Assembly (NCBI RefSeq): GCF_004912155.1
Contig: NZ_STGX01000003.1
Span: 62,001 to 126,000, forward strand
Reading direction: 5' to 3'
Length of the DNA: 64,000 nucleotides
Source: Glycomyces paridis
GTDB lineage: Bacteria > Actinomycetota > Actinomycetes > Mycobacteriales > Micromonosporaceae
How positions within the stretch are numbered: position 1 is the first letter of the stretch; every line of letters starts with the position of its first letter. Of this stretch, positions 56,308 through 64,000 are shown piece after piece. Under the pieces are notes generated by a model. It saw only the letters and a list, made by a program, of their open reading frames with translations. It was not told the DNA's origin and searched no databases. A program made the position numbers and the translations under genes.

Positions 56308-59300
56308 ATGACCTTGAACCACGTGACACCTACGGCCGCAATCGAACTGCCGCCCACATGGGCCGCGCGAACCCTGCCGCGCCGTGGCCGGGGCCCCGCA
56401 CCCGAGGTCGCCCTCGACCCCGAGGCCCCCGAGGCGCTGCGCCAGGCGATCGAAGAGGGAGACGACCTCCTCGGACGAATCCTCGACATGCGCAAGAACC
56501 GCCGCCACACGAACGCCGTCCGGGCCTACCTCGCGGGCGAGCCCGACGCGAAGGGCGCCGCCGCGACCGGGACCTTCCTGCGGTACAGCGGCGTGCGGGA
56601 ACCGAACTGGTGGACCCGCACCGAACTCCACGCCTGGGTCCAGACCCACGGCCTGGCGTGGGCGGTGCGCGCGTGCATCGAGCGCGGCGCCGTCGAGACG
56701 AACGCCGGAGCCGGCTACGGCCGGTCCCGGCTGGGGCACTTCGTGCTCCAGCCCGCCGCGAGGTACGCGGCCCGCCCGCTCGTCGACGACCTGGACAGCG
56801 GCACCGCCGCCGAACTGCGCGCCCTCCTCGCCGCCGCTTCCGAAGAGGACTACGCGGCGGCCGTGGCCGCCGCGGCGGAGCACCGCGGCACCCCCGAGCA
56901 CCGCCTCGGCGCGGCCTTCTACTTCCCCGAACAAGAGGACTGGGTCGCCGAGGCGGGCGCCGAATACCGCGACCAGCTCTACTACGGCAACGTCGACCGC
57001 CTCCTGCTGCACTCGGCGAGCACCCCGGAGCACCTGGCGGCCATGGGCATCGAGGAACTCCACCACTACCACGCCGACGCCGAGCGGGCGGCGGCCCTGG
57101 TGCACGCCGTCGGCGCCGACGCCGTGCCCGTCCTCGCCCGGACCCTCGGCCCCGGCAGCCGATTCGGCCGCGACACCACGAAGACGCTGTTCAAAGCCGT
57201 CGCGCTCATACCCACCGCGGCCGCCGCCGCGTTCCTCGTCGACGCCCTCGACCGGCCCTTCGCCTTCGACGCCGCCGCCGAAAGCGCGGCGCGGGCGCCG
57301 GTCGCGATGCTCCGCGCCGTCGCCGGTGCCGCCGAGAACGCCGACACGCGCGGCCGCGGCCGGCTCGCCGCCCTCGCCGCGAGGATCGACGCCGGTGCCG
57401 CCGCGCAGCTCACCGGGCCCGAACGCGACGCACTCGACCGGTTGACCGCCGCCACCGCGGGCGTCCCCGAGGCCGACCCCGCCGACCTGCCCCCGCTCCT
57501 GACCGCGCCGCCGTGGACCCGCAAGCGCCCCAAGGCGAAACCGCTCGTCATCGCCGGGCTCGAACCGCCCGCCGGAACCCGCCTCGTCTGGCCCGAAGGC
57601 GAACGCGAACGCCTGCTCGCCGAAGCGGACGCGGTACTCGCCGACGACCGAGCGGAACTCGTGTCGTTCTGGCACGAGTACGCCGAGCAGCTGCGGTTCA
57701 CCGACCATGACGCGCGACTCGGCGCCCTGGTCGCCTTCGGCCCGCTCGACCTGGCGGAGAAAATGGTCGCGACCTGGGTCGAGAAGGAGCTCCGACCCGG
57801 ATACGGCGAGGCCCAGACGATCATGGCCCGCTTCGGCGAGATCGGCGTCCCCGCCGCGCACCGGGCGCGCGGCTACTGCGGCACCTCGGTGCTCATGCCC
57901 GTCCTCGACACCGAGGCCGCCCGCTTCGCCGCCGAACGCCTCACGCGCAGCAAGGCCACCTTCGCCGACGGCGCCGCCTGGCTCGACCACCACGGCCTCG
58001 CCGCCGTTCCGCACCTCGTGCCCGACGCGTTCGGCCCCGAACCGAAAGCCCGCAAGGCAGCCGAAAGCGCACTGGCCCACCTCGCGCGGCGCCTCGGCGC
58101 CGACGCCGTCATCGCCGCCGCGCCCGCCGAAGCAGCGACCGCCCTGCACGGCCTCGTAGGCGGCGACCCGCTGGAGCCGCGCGGCGTCAAGGTCCCCAAA
58201 CCCGGCGCCTGGGCCGCGCCGCCGATGTTCCCGCAGGTGCTCCTCAAAGGGGGCGAGCGCGCCCTCCCCGCCGCCTCGATCCCGCACCTCCTCACCGTCC
58301 TCGCCCTCGCCACCCCCGAGCACCCCTACCCGGGGATCGCCGTGGTCGCCGAGACCTGCGACCGCGCCTCCCTCGCCCGCTTCAGCCGGGCCGTCTTCGA
58401 GCAGTGGCTCGCGGTCGGCGCCCCGCCGAAGGACGCCTGGGCGCTCACCCAGCTCGCCCACTTCGCCGAGGACGAGACCGTGTGGACACTCGCCGCGCGC
58501 GTGCGCGAATGGCCCGGCCAGAGCCAGCACAAGCGGGCCGTCGCGGGTCTCGGCGTGCTCGGCGCCATCGGCACCGAGGAGGCCCTCCGCGCCATCCAGG
58601 GCATCGCCGACAAGGTCCGCTTCGCCGCGCTCAAACACGAGGCCTCCGTCCAGATCGAGGCCATCGCGGCCGGGCTCGGCCTCGACCGCGACCAGCTCGC
58701 CGACCGCCTCGTCCCGGAGTTCGGCCTCGGCGAGACCGTGGACCTCGACTACGGGCCGCGCACGTTCACCGTCGCCTTCGACGAGCACCTCAAGCCCTTC
58801 GTCGTGGACGACGCGGGCAAACCCCGCAAGGCCCTCCCCAGACCCGGCGCCAACGACGACCCCGAACTCGCCGAGGACGCCTACAAGCGCTTCGCCGCCT
58901 TGAAGAAGGAGCTCAAAGCGGTCGCCGCCGAACAGGTCGCGCGCCTGGAGACCGCCATGATCCGCGGCCGCACCTGGACCCCGGCCGAGTTCCGGCGCTT
59001 CTTCGTCGAGCACGCCCTCACCGGGCACCTCGCGCGACGCCTCGTCTGGCTCGCCGACGGCACGGGCTTCCGCATCGCCGAGGACCTCACGCTCTCTGAC
59101 CTCGAAGACGACGCCTTCGACCTCCCCGACGACGCCGCCGTCCGGATCGCGCACCCGGTGCTCCTGGGCGCCGAGGCCGTCGACTCCTGGGCGAGTCTCC
59201 TCGCCGACTACGAGATCCTCCAGCCGTTCGACCAGCTCGCCCGGCCCGTCATGGCCCTCACCGAGGAAGAGCTCGACACCGGGCACCTCGCCCGATTCGA

Positions 59301-59631
59301 AGGGGCCACTGTCGACGTCGGCCGCCTCATCGGCATGACCCGCAAGGGCTGGACCCGAGCGGCCCCCGAAGACGGCGGCATGTGCCCCGGCGTCGCCTTT
59401 GCGCTCGCGGAGGGCCGCTTCGTCACCGTCGCCGTCGAACCCGGCATCTACGCCGGGTACCCCGGCGAGTTCCCCGAGCAGACCGTCCGCGGCGTCCACC
59501 TCGACCACGGCGAGTACTACCGGCACGAACCCGGCCCCGCCCTCGACCGCGACCACCGCCGCCCCGAACGCCTCGACCCCGTGGCCGTCTCCGAGGCGCT
59601 CACCGCGCTCGCCCGCCTCACCGGCGCCTGA
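56308..59631 (+). CDS. DUF4132 (MolR-like) protein, long form 2
   Basis: 1107 residues from ATG 56308, with GGAGAGAAG upstream; the in-frame ATG at 56251 falls within the inverted repeat and is rejected. Same plan as long form 1: IELPPTWAARTLPRRGRG at the N-terminus, LLTAPPWTRKRPK at residue about 400, GLGVLGAIGTEEALRAI, then the DUF4132 core. The N-terminal module is the least similar of the three long forms (QED motif replaced), while C-terminal blocks match long form 1 at the DNA level. Confidence 0.9.
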   Translation: MTLNHVTPTAAIELPPTWAARTLPRRGRGPAPEVALDPEAPEALRQAIEEGDDLLGRILDMRKNRRHTNAVRAYLAGEPDAKGAAATGTFLRYSGVREPNWWTRTELHAWVQTHGLAWAVRACIERGAVETNAGAGYGRSRLGHFVLQPAARYAARPLVDDLDSGTAAELRALLAAASEEDYAAAVAAAAEHRGTPEHRLGAAFYFPEQEDWVAEAGAEYRDQLYYGNVDRLLLHSASTPEHLAAMGIEELHHYHADAERAAALVHAVGADAVPVLARTLGPGSRFGRDTTKTLFKAVALIPTAAAAAFLVDALDRPFAFDAAAESAARAPVAMLRAVAGAAENADTRGRGRLAALAARIDAGAAAQLTGPERDALDRLTAATAGVPEADPADLPPLLTAPPWTRKRPKAKPLVIAGLEPPAGTRLVWPEGERERLLAEADAVLADDRAELVSFWHEYAEQLRFTDHDARLGALVAFGPLDLAEKMVATWVEKELRPGYGEAQTIMARFGEIGVPAAHRARGYCGTSVLMPVLDTEAARFAAERLTRSKATFADGAAWLDHHGLAAVPHLVPDAFGPEPKARKAAESALAHLARRLGADAVIAAAPAEAATALHGLVGGDPLEPRGVKVPKPGAWAAPPMFPQVLLKGGERALPAASIPHLLTVLALATPEHPYPGIAVVAETCDRASLARFSRAVFEQWLAVGAPPKDAWALTQLAHFAEDETVWTLAARVREWPGQSQHKRAVAGLGVLGAIGTEEALRAIQGIADKVRFAALKHEASVQIEAIAAGLGLDRDQLADRLVPEFGLGETVDLDYGPRTFTVAFDEHLKPFVVDDAGKPRKALPRPGANDDPELAEDAYKRFAALKKELKAVAAEQVARLETAMIRGRTWTPAEFRRFFVEHALTGHLARRLVWLADGTGFRIAEDLTLSDLEDDAFDLPDDAAVRIAHPVLLGAEAVDSWASLLADYEILQPFDQLARPVMALTEEELDTGHLARFEGATVDVGRLIGMTRKGWTRAAPEDGGMCPGVAFALAEGRFVTVAVEPGIYAGYPGEFPEQTVRGVHLDHGEYYRHEPGPALDRDHRRPERLDPVAVSEALTALARLTGA

Positions 59632-59640
59632 CCCGTCCCT

Positions 59641-59691
59641 CGGGGGCGTGGTGACCAGCCCTTATGCTCGGTCGCGACGCCCCCGGTCACC
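59641..59691. promoter_or_regulatory. Inverted repeat with -10 box, gap 3 of the array
   Basis: CGGGGGCGT (59641-59649) with ACGCCCCCG (59677-59685); GGTGACC (59650-59656) with GGTCACC (59685-59691) offers alternative pairing. TATGCT -10-like box at 59663-59668 is centred between the arms. Starts 9 nt past the preceding stop. Confidence 0.5.
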
Positions 59692-59703
59692 AGAAAGCAG
59701 ACC

Positions 59704-62700
59704 ATGACTGAATCCCTTGCCGCCCAAGAAGACCAGCTCGAACTCCCCGCACCGTGGGAGTCCTCCCTGCTGCCGCGCCGCGGCCTGCGGGCCGGGGAGC
59801 CCGTCGCGATCGACCCCGAGGCGGCGAAGGTCGTGCGCGGCCTCACCAAGTGGCACCAGGAGGAGATCCGGACCGCGCTCGCGTCCCCCGACAACGCCGA
59901 CTACGCGGCCGCCGGGCTGCGCCACCTCGCGAGCATCGTGGACGGCGACGAACCCGACGCGTTCGGCGCCGGAGTGATCGCGGTCCTCCTGTCGTACAGC
60001 GACAAGCGCAAGAGCCCCTCGCTGCTGCGACCCGAACTCGACCATTGGGTCACCGCCCACGGCGTCGCGTTCGCCGCCGAGGCCGCCCTGGTCCGCCTCT
60101 CCACGAACTCGCCGACCGGCCGCTACCACTGGAACCGGCGCCATACGACCGTCGCCGAATGCACGATCGCCCCGTCCCCGCTCACGCACCTCGGCTCGCT
60201 CTCCTACGAACTCGACAGCGGCATCGCCGCACTCCGCGGCCTCCTCGCCGCCGCACCCGAGGACGAGTACGCCGCCGCGGTCGCCGGAGTCGGGGCTTTG
60301 CGGACCGACCCGACCCGCCGCCTCATCGCCACGATCCTGTTCCCCGAACAGGCGGCCTGGGCCGAGGAGGTCTGCGCCGAGTCCGCGCCGCACGACGAGT
60401 ACTTCAACGAAGACCTGCTGTGGCGCACCGTCGAACGCCCCGACCTCCTCACCGCCGCCGGGCTGCGCAAGTTCGGCCCCTACCGGATCGACGCCGCGAA
60501 CGTCGGCGCCGTCCTCGCCAACCTCGGCCCGCGCGCCCTGCCGTTCCTCACCGCCACGCTCGGCGACCACCTCGTGGAGGAGCAGCGCCGGCTCCTCCTC
60601 GAAGCCGTCGCGCTCATCCCCACCGACGAGGCCGCCGCCTACCTCCTCGACGACCTCGCCGAACCCTTCACCGCCGAGTACGCCGCCGCGTTGGCGGCGC
60701 GTTTCCCCGGCCGCACCCTGCGACTCGTCGCCGCCAAGGCCCCCGCGATCGACCCCGAGCTGCGGCCCGTGGCCGCCGCGCTCCTCGACCGCGTCCCCGA
60801 AGCGCGCCTCGCCGCCCTCGACGCCGACGCCCGCGGCGCCCTCGCCGCACTCCGGAACGCCGCCAAGGACGCCCCCGCCGCCGACCTCCCCGCCCTGCTG
60901 ACCAGTCCGCCGTGGACCGTCAAGCGCCCCAAGGCGAAGACGGCCACCGTCCCGGGCCTCACCGCCCCCGACGGCACCGGCGTCGTCTGGGCCGAGGGCG
61001 AACGCGAGCGGTGGTCTCAGACCGAGTACGACTACTTCAAGCGCCTCACCGTCGACGACTGGCACAAGCGCATCCGCTCCCTCGGCACCCGCGACCGCGG
61101 CTCGATGCTCGCCATCGCCCTCACCTACGCGCCCGTCGAGGTCGCCGCGACCGCACTCGACAAGTGGCAGGGGGAGATCGCGCCCTACACGCAGAGCGAC
61201 CTCAAGGTCGTGCTCTCCCGCTTCGAGGACGCCGCCGCCGACCGGCTCGTGGACGCCCTGCGCGCCAACCCCGTCCACCACGAGGCGCTCGTCCCCGTCC
61301 GCAGCGCCGCCGCCGCGCGCCTCGCCGCCGACTGGTTCGCCCGCCTCAGGTCCGCCCGCGCCACCGCGCTCGCCTGGATCGACCGGCACGGCGCCGAAGG
61401 CGCCCGCCTGCTCGTCCCCGACGCGCTCGGCGAGGACCGCAAGGCCCGCCGCAACGCCGAAGGCCTCCTCTCGGTCGCCGTCGCGCGCATCGGCGCCCCC
61501 GCGGTCGCGGCCGCCGCCGAGACCTACGGACCCGAAGCGGCCCAAGCGATCCGCGGCCTCCTCGACGGCGACCCCCTCGAACCGCGCGGCGTGAAGGTCC
61601 CCAGGCCCGGCGCCTGGGCCGAACCCGCGCTGCTGCCGCAGGTCCTCCTCGCCGACGGCGAACGCGCCCTCCCGGCCGCCTCGGTGAAGCACTTGATCAC
61701 CGTGCTGGCGCTGGCGACCCCCGACTACCCCTACGCGGGCCTCGACGTCGTCGCCGAGACCTGCGACCGCGCCTCGCTCGCCCGCTTCAGCCGCGCCCTG
61801 TTCCAGCGCTGGATCGCCTGCGGCGCACCGGCCAAGGACGGCTGGGCGCTCACCCAGCTCGCCCATTTCGCCGACGAGGACACCGTGCGCCTCCTCGCCC
61901 CCAAGGTCCGCGACTGGCCCGGAAGAGCCCAGCACAAGCGGGCCGTCACCGGCCTCGGGGTGCTCGGTGCGATCGGCACCGAGTCGGCGCTGCGCGCCAT
62001 CCAGGGCATCGCCGACAAAGTGAAGTTCAAGGCCCTCAAGGTCGAGGCGGGCGTCCAGATCACCGCCATCGCCGCCGAGCTCGGGCTCAGCCGCGAGCAG
62101 CTCGCCGACCGGCTCGTGCCCGACTTCGGGCTCGGGGACGGCCCGCTCGTGCTCGACTACGGCCCGCGGCGCTTCACCGTCGGCTTCGACGAGCACCTCA
62201 AGCCCTTCGTCGCCGACGAGGACGGGAAGCCCCGCAAGGCCCTGCCCAAGCCCGGCGCCAAGGACGACCCCGAGTCGGCCGGAGCTGCGTACCAGCGCTT
62301 CTCGCAGCTCAAGAAGGACCTGCGCACCGCCTCGGCCGACCAGGTCGCCCGCCTCGAGCTCGCCATGACCGCCGCCCGGTCCTGGACCGTGGAGGAGTTC
62401 CGGACCTGCTTCGCCGAGCACCCGCTCGTCAAGCACCTCGCCCGCCGCCTGGTGTGGACGGCCGAGACCGGCGCCGAACGCGTCGACTTCCGCATCGCCG
62501 AGGACGGCACCTACTCCGACGCGGCCGAAGACGAAGCGGCCCTTCCCGAGTCCGCCACGATCCGCCTCGCCCACCCGATCCGCATGAGCGCGGAGGACCT
62601 CGCGGCCTGGTCGCAGATCCTCGCCGACTACGAGATCCTCCAGCCCTTCGAGCAGCTCACCCGGCCCGTCATGGCCTTCACCAAGGACGAGCTGGCCACC

Positions 62701-63045
62701 GGGCACCTCGCCCGCTTCGAAGGCGCCGAAGTCGAGGTCGGCCGCGTCCTGGGCCTCACCAAGCGCGGCTGGCAGCGCGGCGAGCCCCAGGACGGCGGCG
62801 TCGAGCCCGGCGTGTACCTCGCGCTGGCGGGCGGCGGGTACGTCACCCTCTCGCTCGACCCGGGCATCTGGGTCGGCATGGTGGGGGAGAACCCGGTGCA
62901 GACCTTCGTGGGCGTGCGCCTCGCCGACAGCGAGGCCTACGACTGGTACGGCGCCCGCGAGGACCGGACCCCGCCGCCGGCCGTGGACGCGCTCACGGCC
63001 TCGGAGATCCTCGTGACGCTGACGCGCCTCACCGGCCGCTCCTGA
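59704..63045 (+). CDS. DUF4132 (MolR-like) protein, long form 3
   Basis: 1113 residues, ATG preceded by AGAAAGCAG. N-terminus AAQEDQLELPAPWESSLLPR carries the QED-x5-P-x-W signature shared with long form 1 and the partial fifth gene. Boundary motif LLTSPPWTVKRPKAK at about residue 400, and DUF4132 core (LVLDYGPRRFTVGFDEHLKP, RIAEDGTYSDAAED, LADYEILQPFEQL). DNA at 61714-61779 is almost identical to 54895-54960 in long form 1. Cytosolic, function unknown. Confidence 0.9.
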   Translation: MTESLAAQEDQLELPAPWESSLLPRRGLRAGEPVAIDPEAAKVVRGLTKWHQEEIRTALASPDNADYAAAGLRHLASIVDGDEPDAFGAGVIAVLLSYSDKRKSPSLLRPELDHWVTAHGVAFAAEAALVRLSTNSPTGRYHWNRRHTTVAECTIAPSPLTHLGSLSYELDSGIAALRGLLAAAPEDEYAAAVAGVGALRTDPTRRLIATILFPEQAAWAEEVCAESAPHDEYFNEDLLWRTVERPDLLTAAGLRKFGPYRIDAANVGAVLANLGPRALPFLTATLGDHLVEEQRRLLLEAVALIPTDEAAAYLLDDLAEPFTAEYAAALAARFPGRTLRLVAAKAPAIDPELRPVAAALLDRVPEARLAALDADARGALAALRNAAKDAPAADLPALLTSPPWTVKRPKAKTATVPGLTAPDGTGVVWAEGERERWSQTEYDYFKRLTVDDWHKRIRSLGTRDRGSMLAIALTYAPVEVAATALDKWQGEIAPYTQSDLKVVLSRFEDAAADRLVDALRANPVHHEALVPVRSAAAARLAADWFARLRSARATALAWIDRHGAEGARLLVPDALGEDRKARRNAEGLLSVAVARIGAPAVAAAAETYGPEAAQAIRGLLDGDPLEPRGVKVPRPGAWAEPALLPQVLLADGERALPAASVKHLITVLALATPDYPYAGLDVVAETCDRASLARFSRALFQRWIACGAPAKDGWALTQLAHFADEDTVRLLAPKVRDWPGRAQHKRAVTGLGVLGAIGTESALRAIQGIADKVKFKALKVEAGVQITAIAAELGLSREQLADRLVPDFGLGDGPLVLDYGPRRFTVGFDEHLKPFVADEDGKPRKALPKPGAKDDPESAGAAYQRFSQLKKDLRTASADQVARLELAMTAARSWTVEEFRTCFAEHPLVKHLARRLVWTAETGAERVDFRIAEDGTYSDAAEDEAALPESATIRLAHPIRMSAEDLAAWSQILADYEILQPFEQLTRPVMAFTKDELATGHLARFEGAEVEVGRVLGLTKRGWQRGEPQDGGVEPGVYLALAGGGYVTLSLDPGIWVGMVGENPVQTFVGVRLADSEAYDWYGAREDRTPPPAVDALTASEILVTLTRLTGRS

Positions 63046-63065
63046 GGGTGTTCGAAGCCGGGAGC

Positions 63066-63115
63066 GGGCGGCGCTGTCGCACCCCGTCTCTATGATCTTG
63101 GGAAGCCTCCCGCCC
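63066..63115. promoter_or_regulatory. Inverted repeat with -10 box, gap 4 of the array
   Basis: GGGCGG (63066-63071) and CCGCCC (63110-63115) around TATGAT (63091-63096), the -10-like box. The arms are short and simple in composition, so this one is weaker than the other three. Confidence 0.3.
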
Positions 63116-63144
63116 CTTGAAGGCCGCGCCATGAAGGAAATGGA

Positions 63145-64000
63145 ATGACCGAACCCGTTGCCGCGCAAGAAGACCGAGTGACACTCCCTCCTGAGTGGAC
63201 TGATCTCGTGCTCCCTCGGCGCGGCAACGGGGTCCGCCGCCCCGCCGCGATCGACCCGGGCGCCGCCGCCAGGACCGCCGAGCGGATCGACCGCGGCCGC
63301 GAACAGTTCGCCGCGATCCTCGACCACCCCCAGACCGTCCCCGCCCTCGACAAGGCCGCCCGCGCGCACCTCGACGGCGAACCGAACCCCGTCGGCGCCG
63401 CCGCCCTGTGCAACCTCCTGCGCTACACCGAAGGCCGCCGCGCCTCCGACGAGGGCACCGACCCCGGGCCGGTCCTCGTCGAGCTGTTCGACGCGCTCGC
63501 CGCCGAGCACGGCACGCCCTTCGCCGTCGCCGCCGTCATCGAGAGCCACGCCAACGGCCTGCGCTGGTTCCACGACCCGAACGGACCCTCCCTGCCCGGC
63601 CTCGCCCACTGCGAGCCCACCGGCGCCTCCTGGACCACGTTCGCCGACCCCGCTGGCCTGCCCGCGCACCTGCGCTCCGTCGTCGCCGAGACCGGTGACG
63701 ACGAGTACCGCCGCATCGTCGAACGCGCCGACGCCCACCGCGACACGCCCGTCAAGCGCCTCGCCGCGGCCCTGTTCCTGCCCGACGAGGCCGACTGGGT
63801 CGCCGACGCCTGCGACGACCACCGGACCCAGGTCAGCCACTACGCCCTCGGCCCGCTCCTGTGGTCGATCGCCACCGAGCCCGGACACGTCAGGCGCCTC
63901 GGCCGGCCCCACCTCCCGGTCGTCAACATCCGCCACGACGTGGTCGCCGCGCTCCTGCTCAACCTCGGCGGCGCGGCCCTGCCCGTCCTCGCCGGCGCCC
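63145..64000 (+). CDS. DUF4132 (MolR-like) protein, fifth copy, cut by the window end
   Basis: ATG 63145 opens a frame that runs off the window after about 285 codons. It begins TEPVAAQEDRVTLPPEWTD then LVLPRRGNGV, the same N-terminal signature as long forms 1 and 3, and continues in the helical N-terminal module (HRDTPVKRLAAALFLPDEADW, parallel to the other copies). A five-codon uORF (ATG 63131, MKEME) overlaps the start. The array may continue beyond the window. Confidence 0.85.
   Translation, partial: MTEPVAAQEDRVTLPPEWTDLVLPRRGNGVRRPAAIDPGAAARTAERIDRGREQFAAILDHPQTVPALDKAARAHLDGEPNPVGAAALCNLLRYTEGRRASDEGTDPGPVLVELFDALAAEHGTPFAVAAVIESHANGLRWFHDPNGPSLPGLAHCEPTGASWTTFADPAGLPAHLRSVVAETGDDEYRRIVERADAHRDTPVKRLAAALFLPDEADWVADACDDHRTQVSHYALGPLLWSIATEPGHVRRLGRPHLPVVNIRHDVVAALLLNLGGAALPVLAGA

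Noticed and set aside
52876-59556. 2226-codon minus-strand frame opposite the DUF4132 genes
   Set aside because: Gly/Asp/Glu/Val-rich repetitive sequence mirroring the paralogue repeats; no start context or domain.
59662-63936. 1424-codon minus-strand frame opposite long form 3 and the fifth copy
   Set aside because: Same composition artefact as the other antisense frames.

Overview
This window is very GC-rich chromosomal DNA from an actinobacterium. WhiA, RbpA, OpcA, an HTH/DUF5753 regulator with DUF397 partners, and the order uvrC-rapZ-yvcK-whiA-gap-pgk-tpiA-secG followed by the pentose-phosphate block and ctaB are all typical of spore-forming or filamentous Actinomycetia. The tandem DUF4132 genes and DUF397 genes would fit Glycomycetaceae or a close relative, but that placement is inference; no rRNA marker is present.

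Layout. 0-6.5 kb is a core block: DUF948 protein, small membrane protein, alaS, ruvX, mltG, aroE and a DUF393 thiol oxidoreductase, mostly with overlapping or near-overlapping starts. 6.7-10.9 kb is an ABC exporter with one ATPase and four permeases, the permeases being a duplicated pair. 11.0-13.2 kb holds a possible 19-residue leader peptide, a RIO-type kinase and a PD-(D/E)XK (Rpn-like) protein. 13.2-22.1 kb is the uvrC-rapZ-yvcK-whiA cluster with the lower glycolytic operon gap-pgk-tpiA and secG. rbpA (22.4 kb) converges on a minus-strand operon tkt-tal-pgi-zwf-opcA-pgl (31.0 to 22.9 kb). ctaB is divergent from tkt.

32.3-43.3 kb is accessory DNA with many small or uncharacterised genes: a pair of unknown genes, an HTH/DUF5753 regulator with two DUF397 genes, a GNAT gene broken by an in-frame stop, a lamin-tail secreted protein, a DinB-like protein, a phosphotransferase, a probable frameshifted ORF, an Imm32-like protein and a secreted CBM2 protein with an unassigned histidine-rich domain. 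43.3-50.5 kb carries a DUF2306-histidine kinase-response regulator operon, a methyltransferase, and a GntR-controlled ABC transporter with a clear inverted-repeat operator.

50.6 kb to the window end is a head-to-tail array of five DUF4132 (MolR-like) genes: one short form (732 aa), three of about 1110 aa, and one cut by the window edge. The intergenic gaps each put a TATNNT -10-like box near the centre of an inverted repeat that differs in sequence from gap to gap. This array is the strongest candidate for an undescribed system. Several genes across the window also show a leaderless signature: a TANNNT box 6-7 nt before the start codon and little or no Shine-Dalgarno sequence. I saw no tRNA, rRNA, CRISPR array, complete insertion sequence or integrase.
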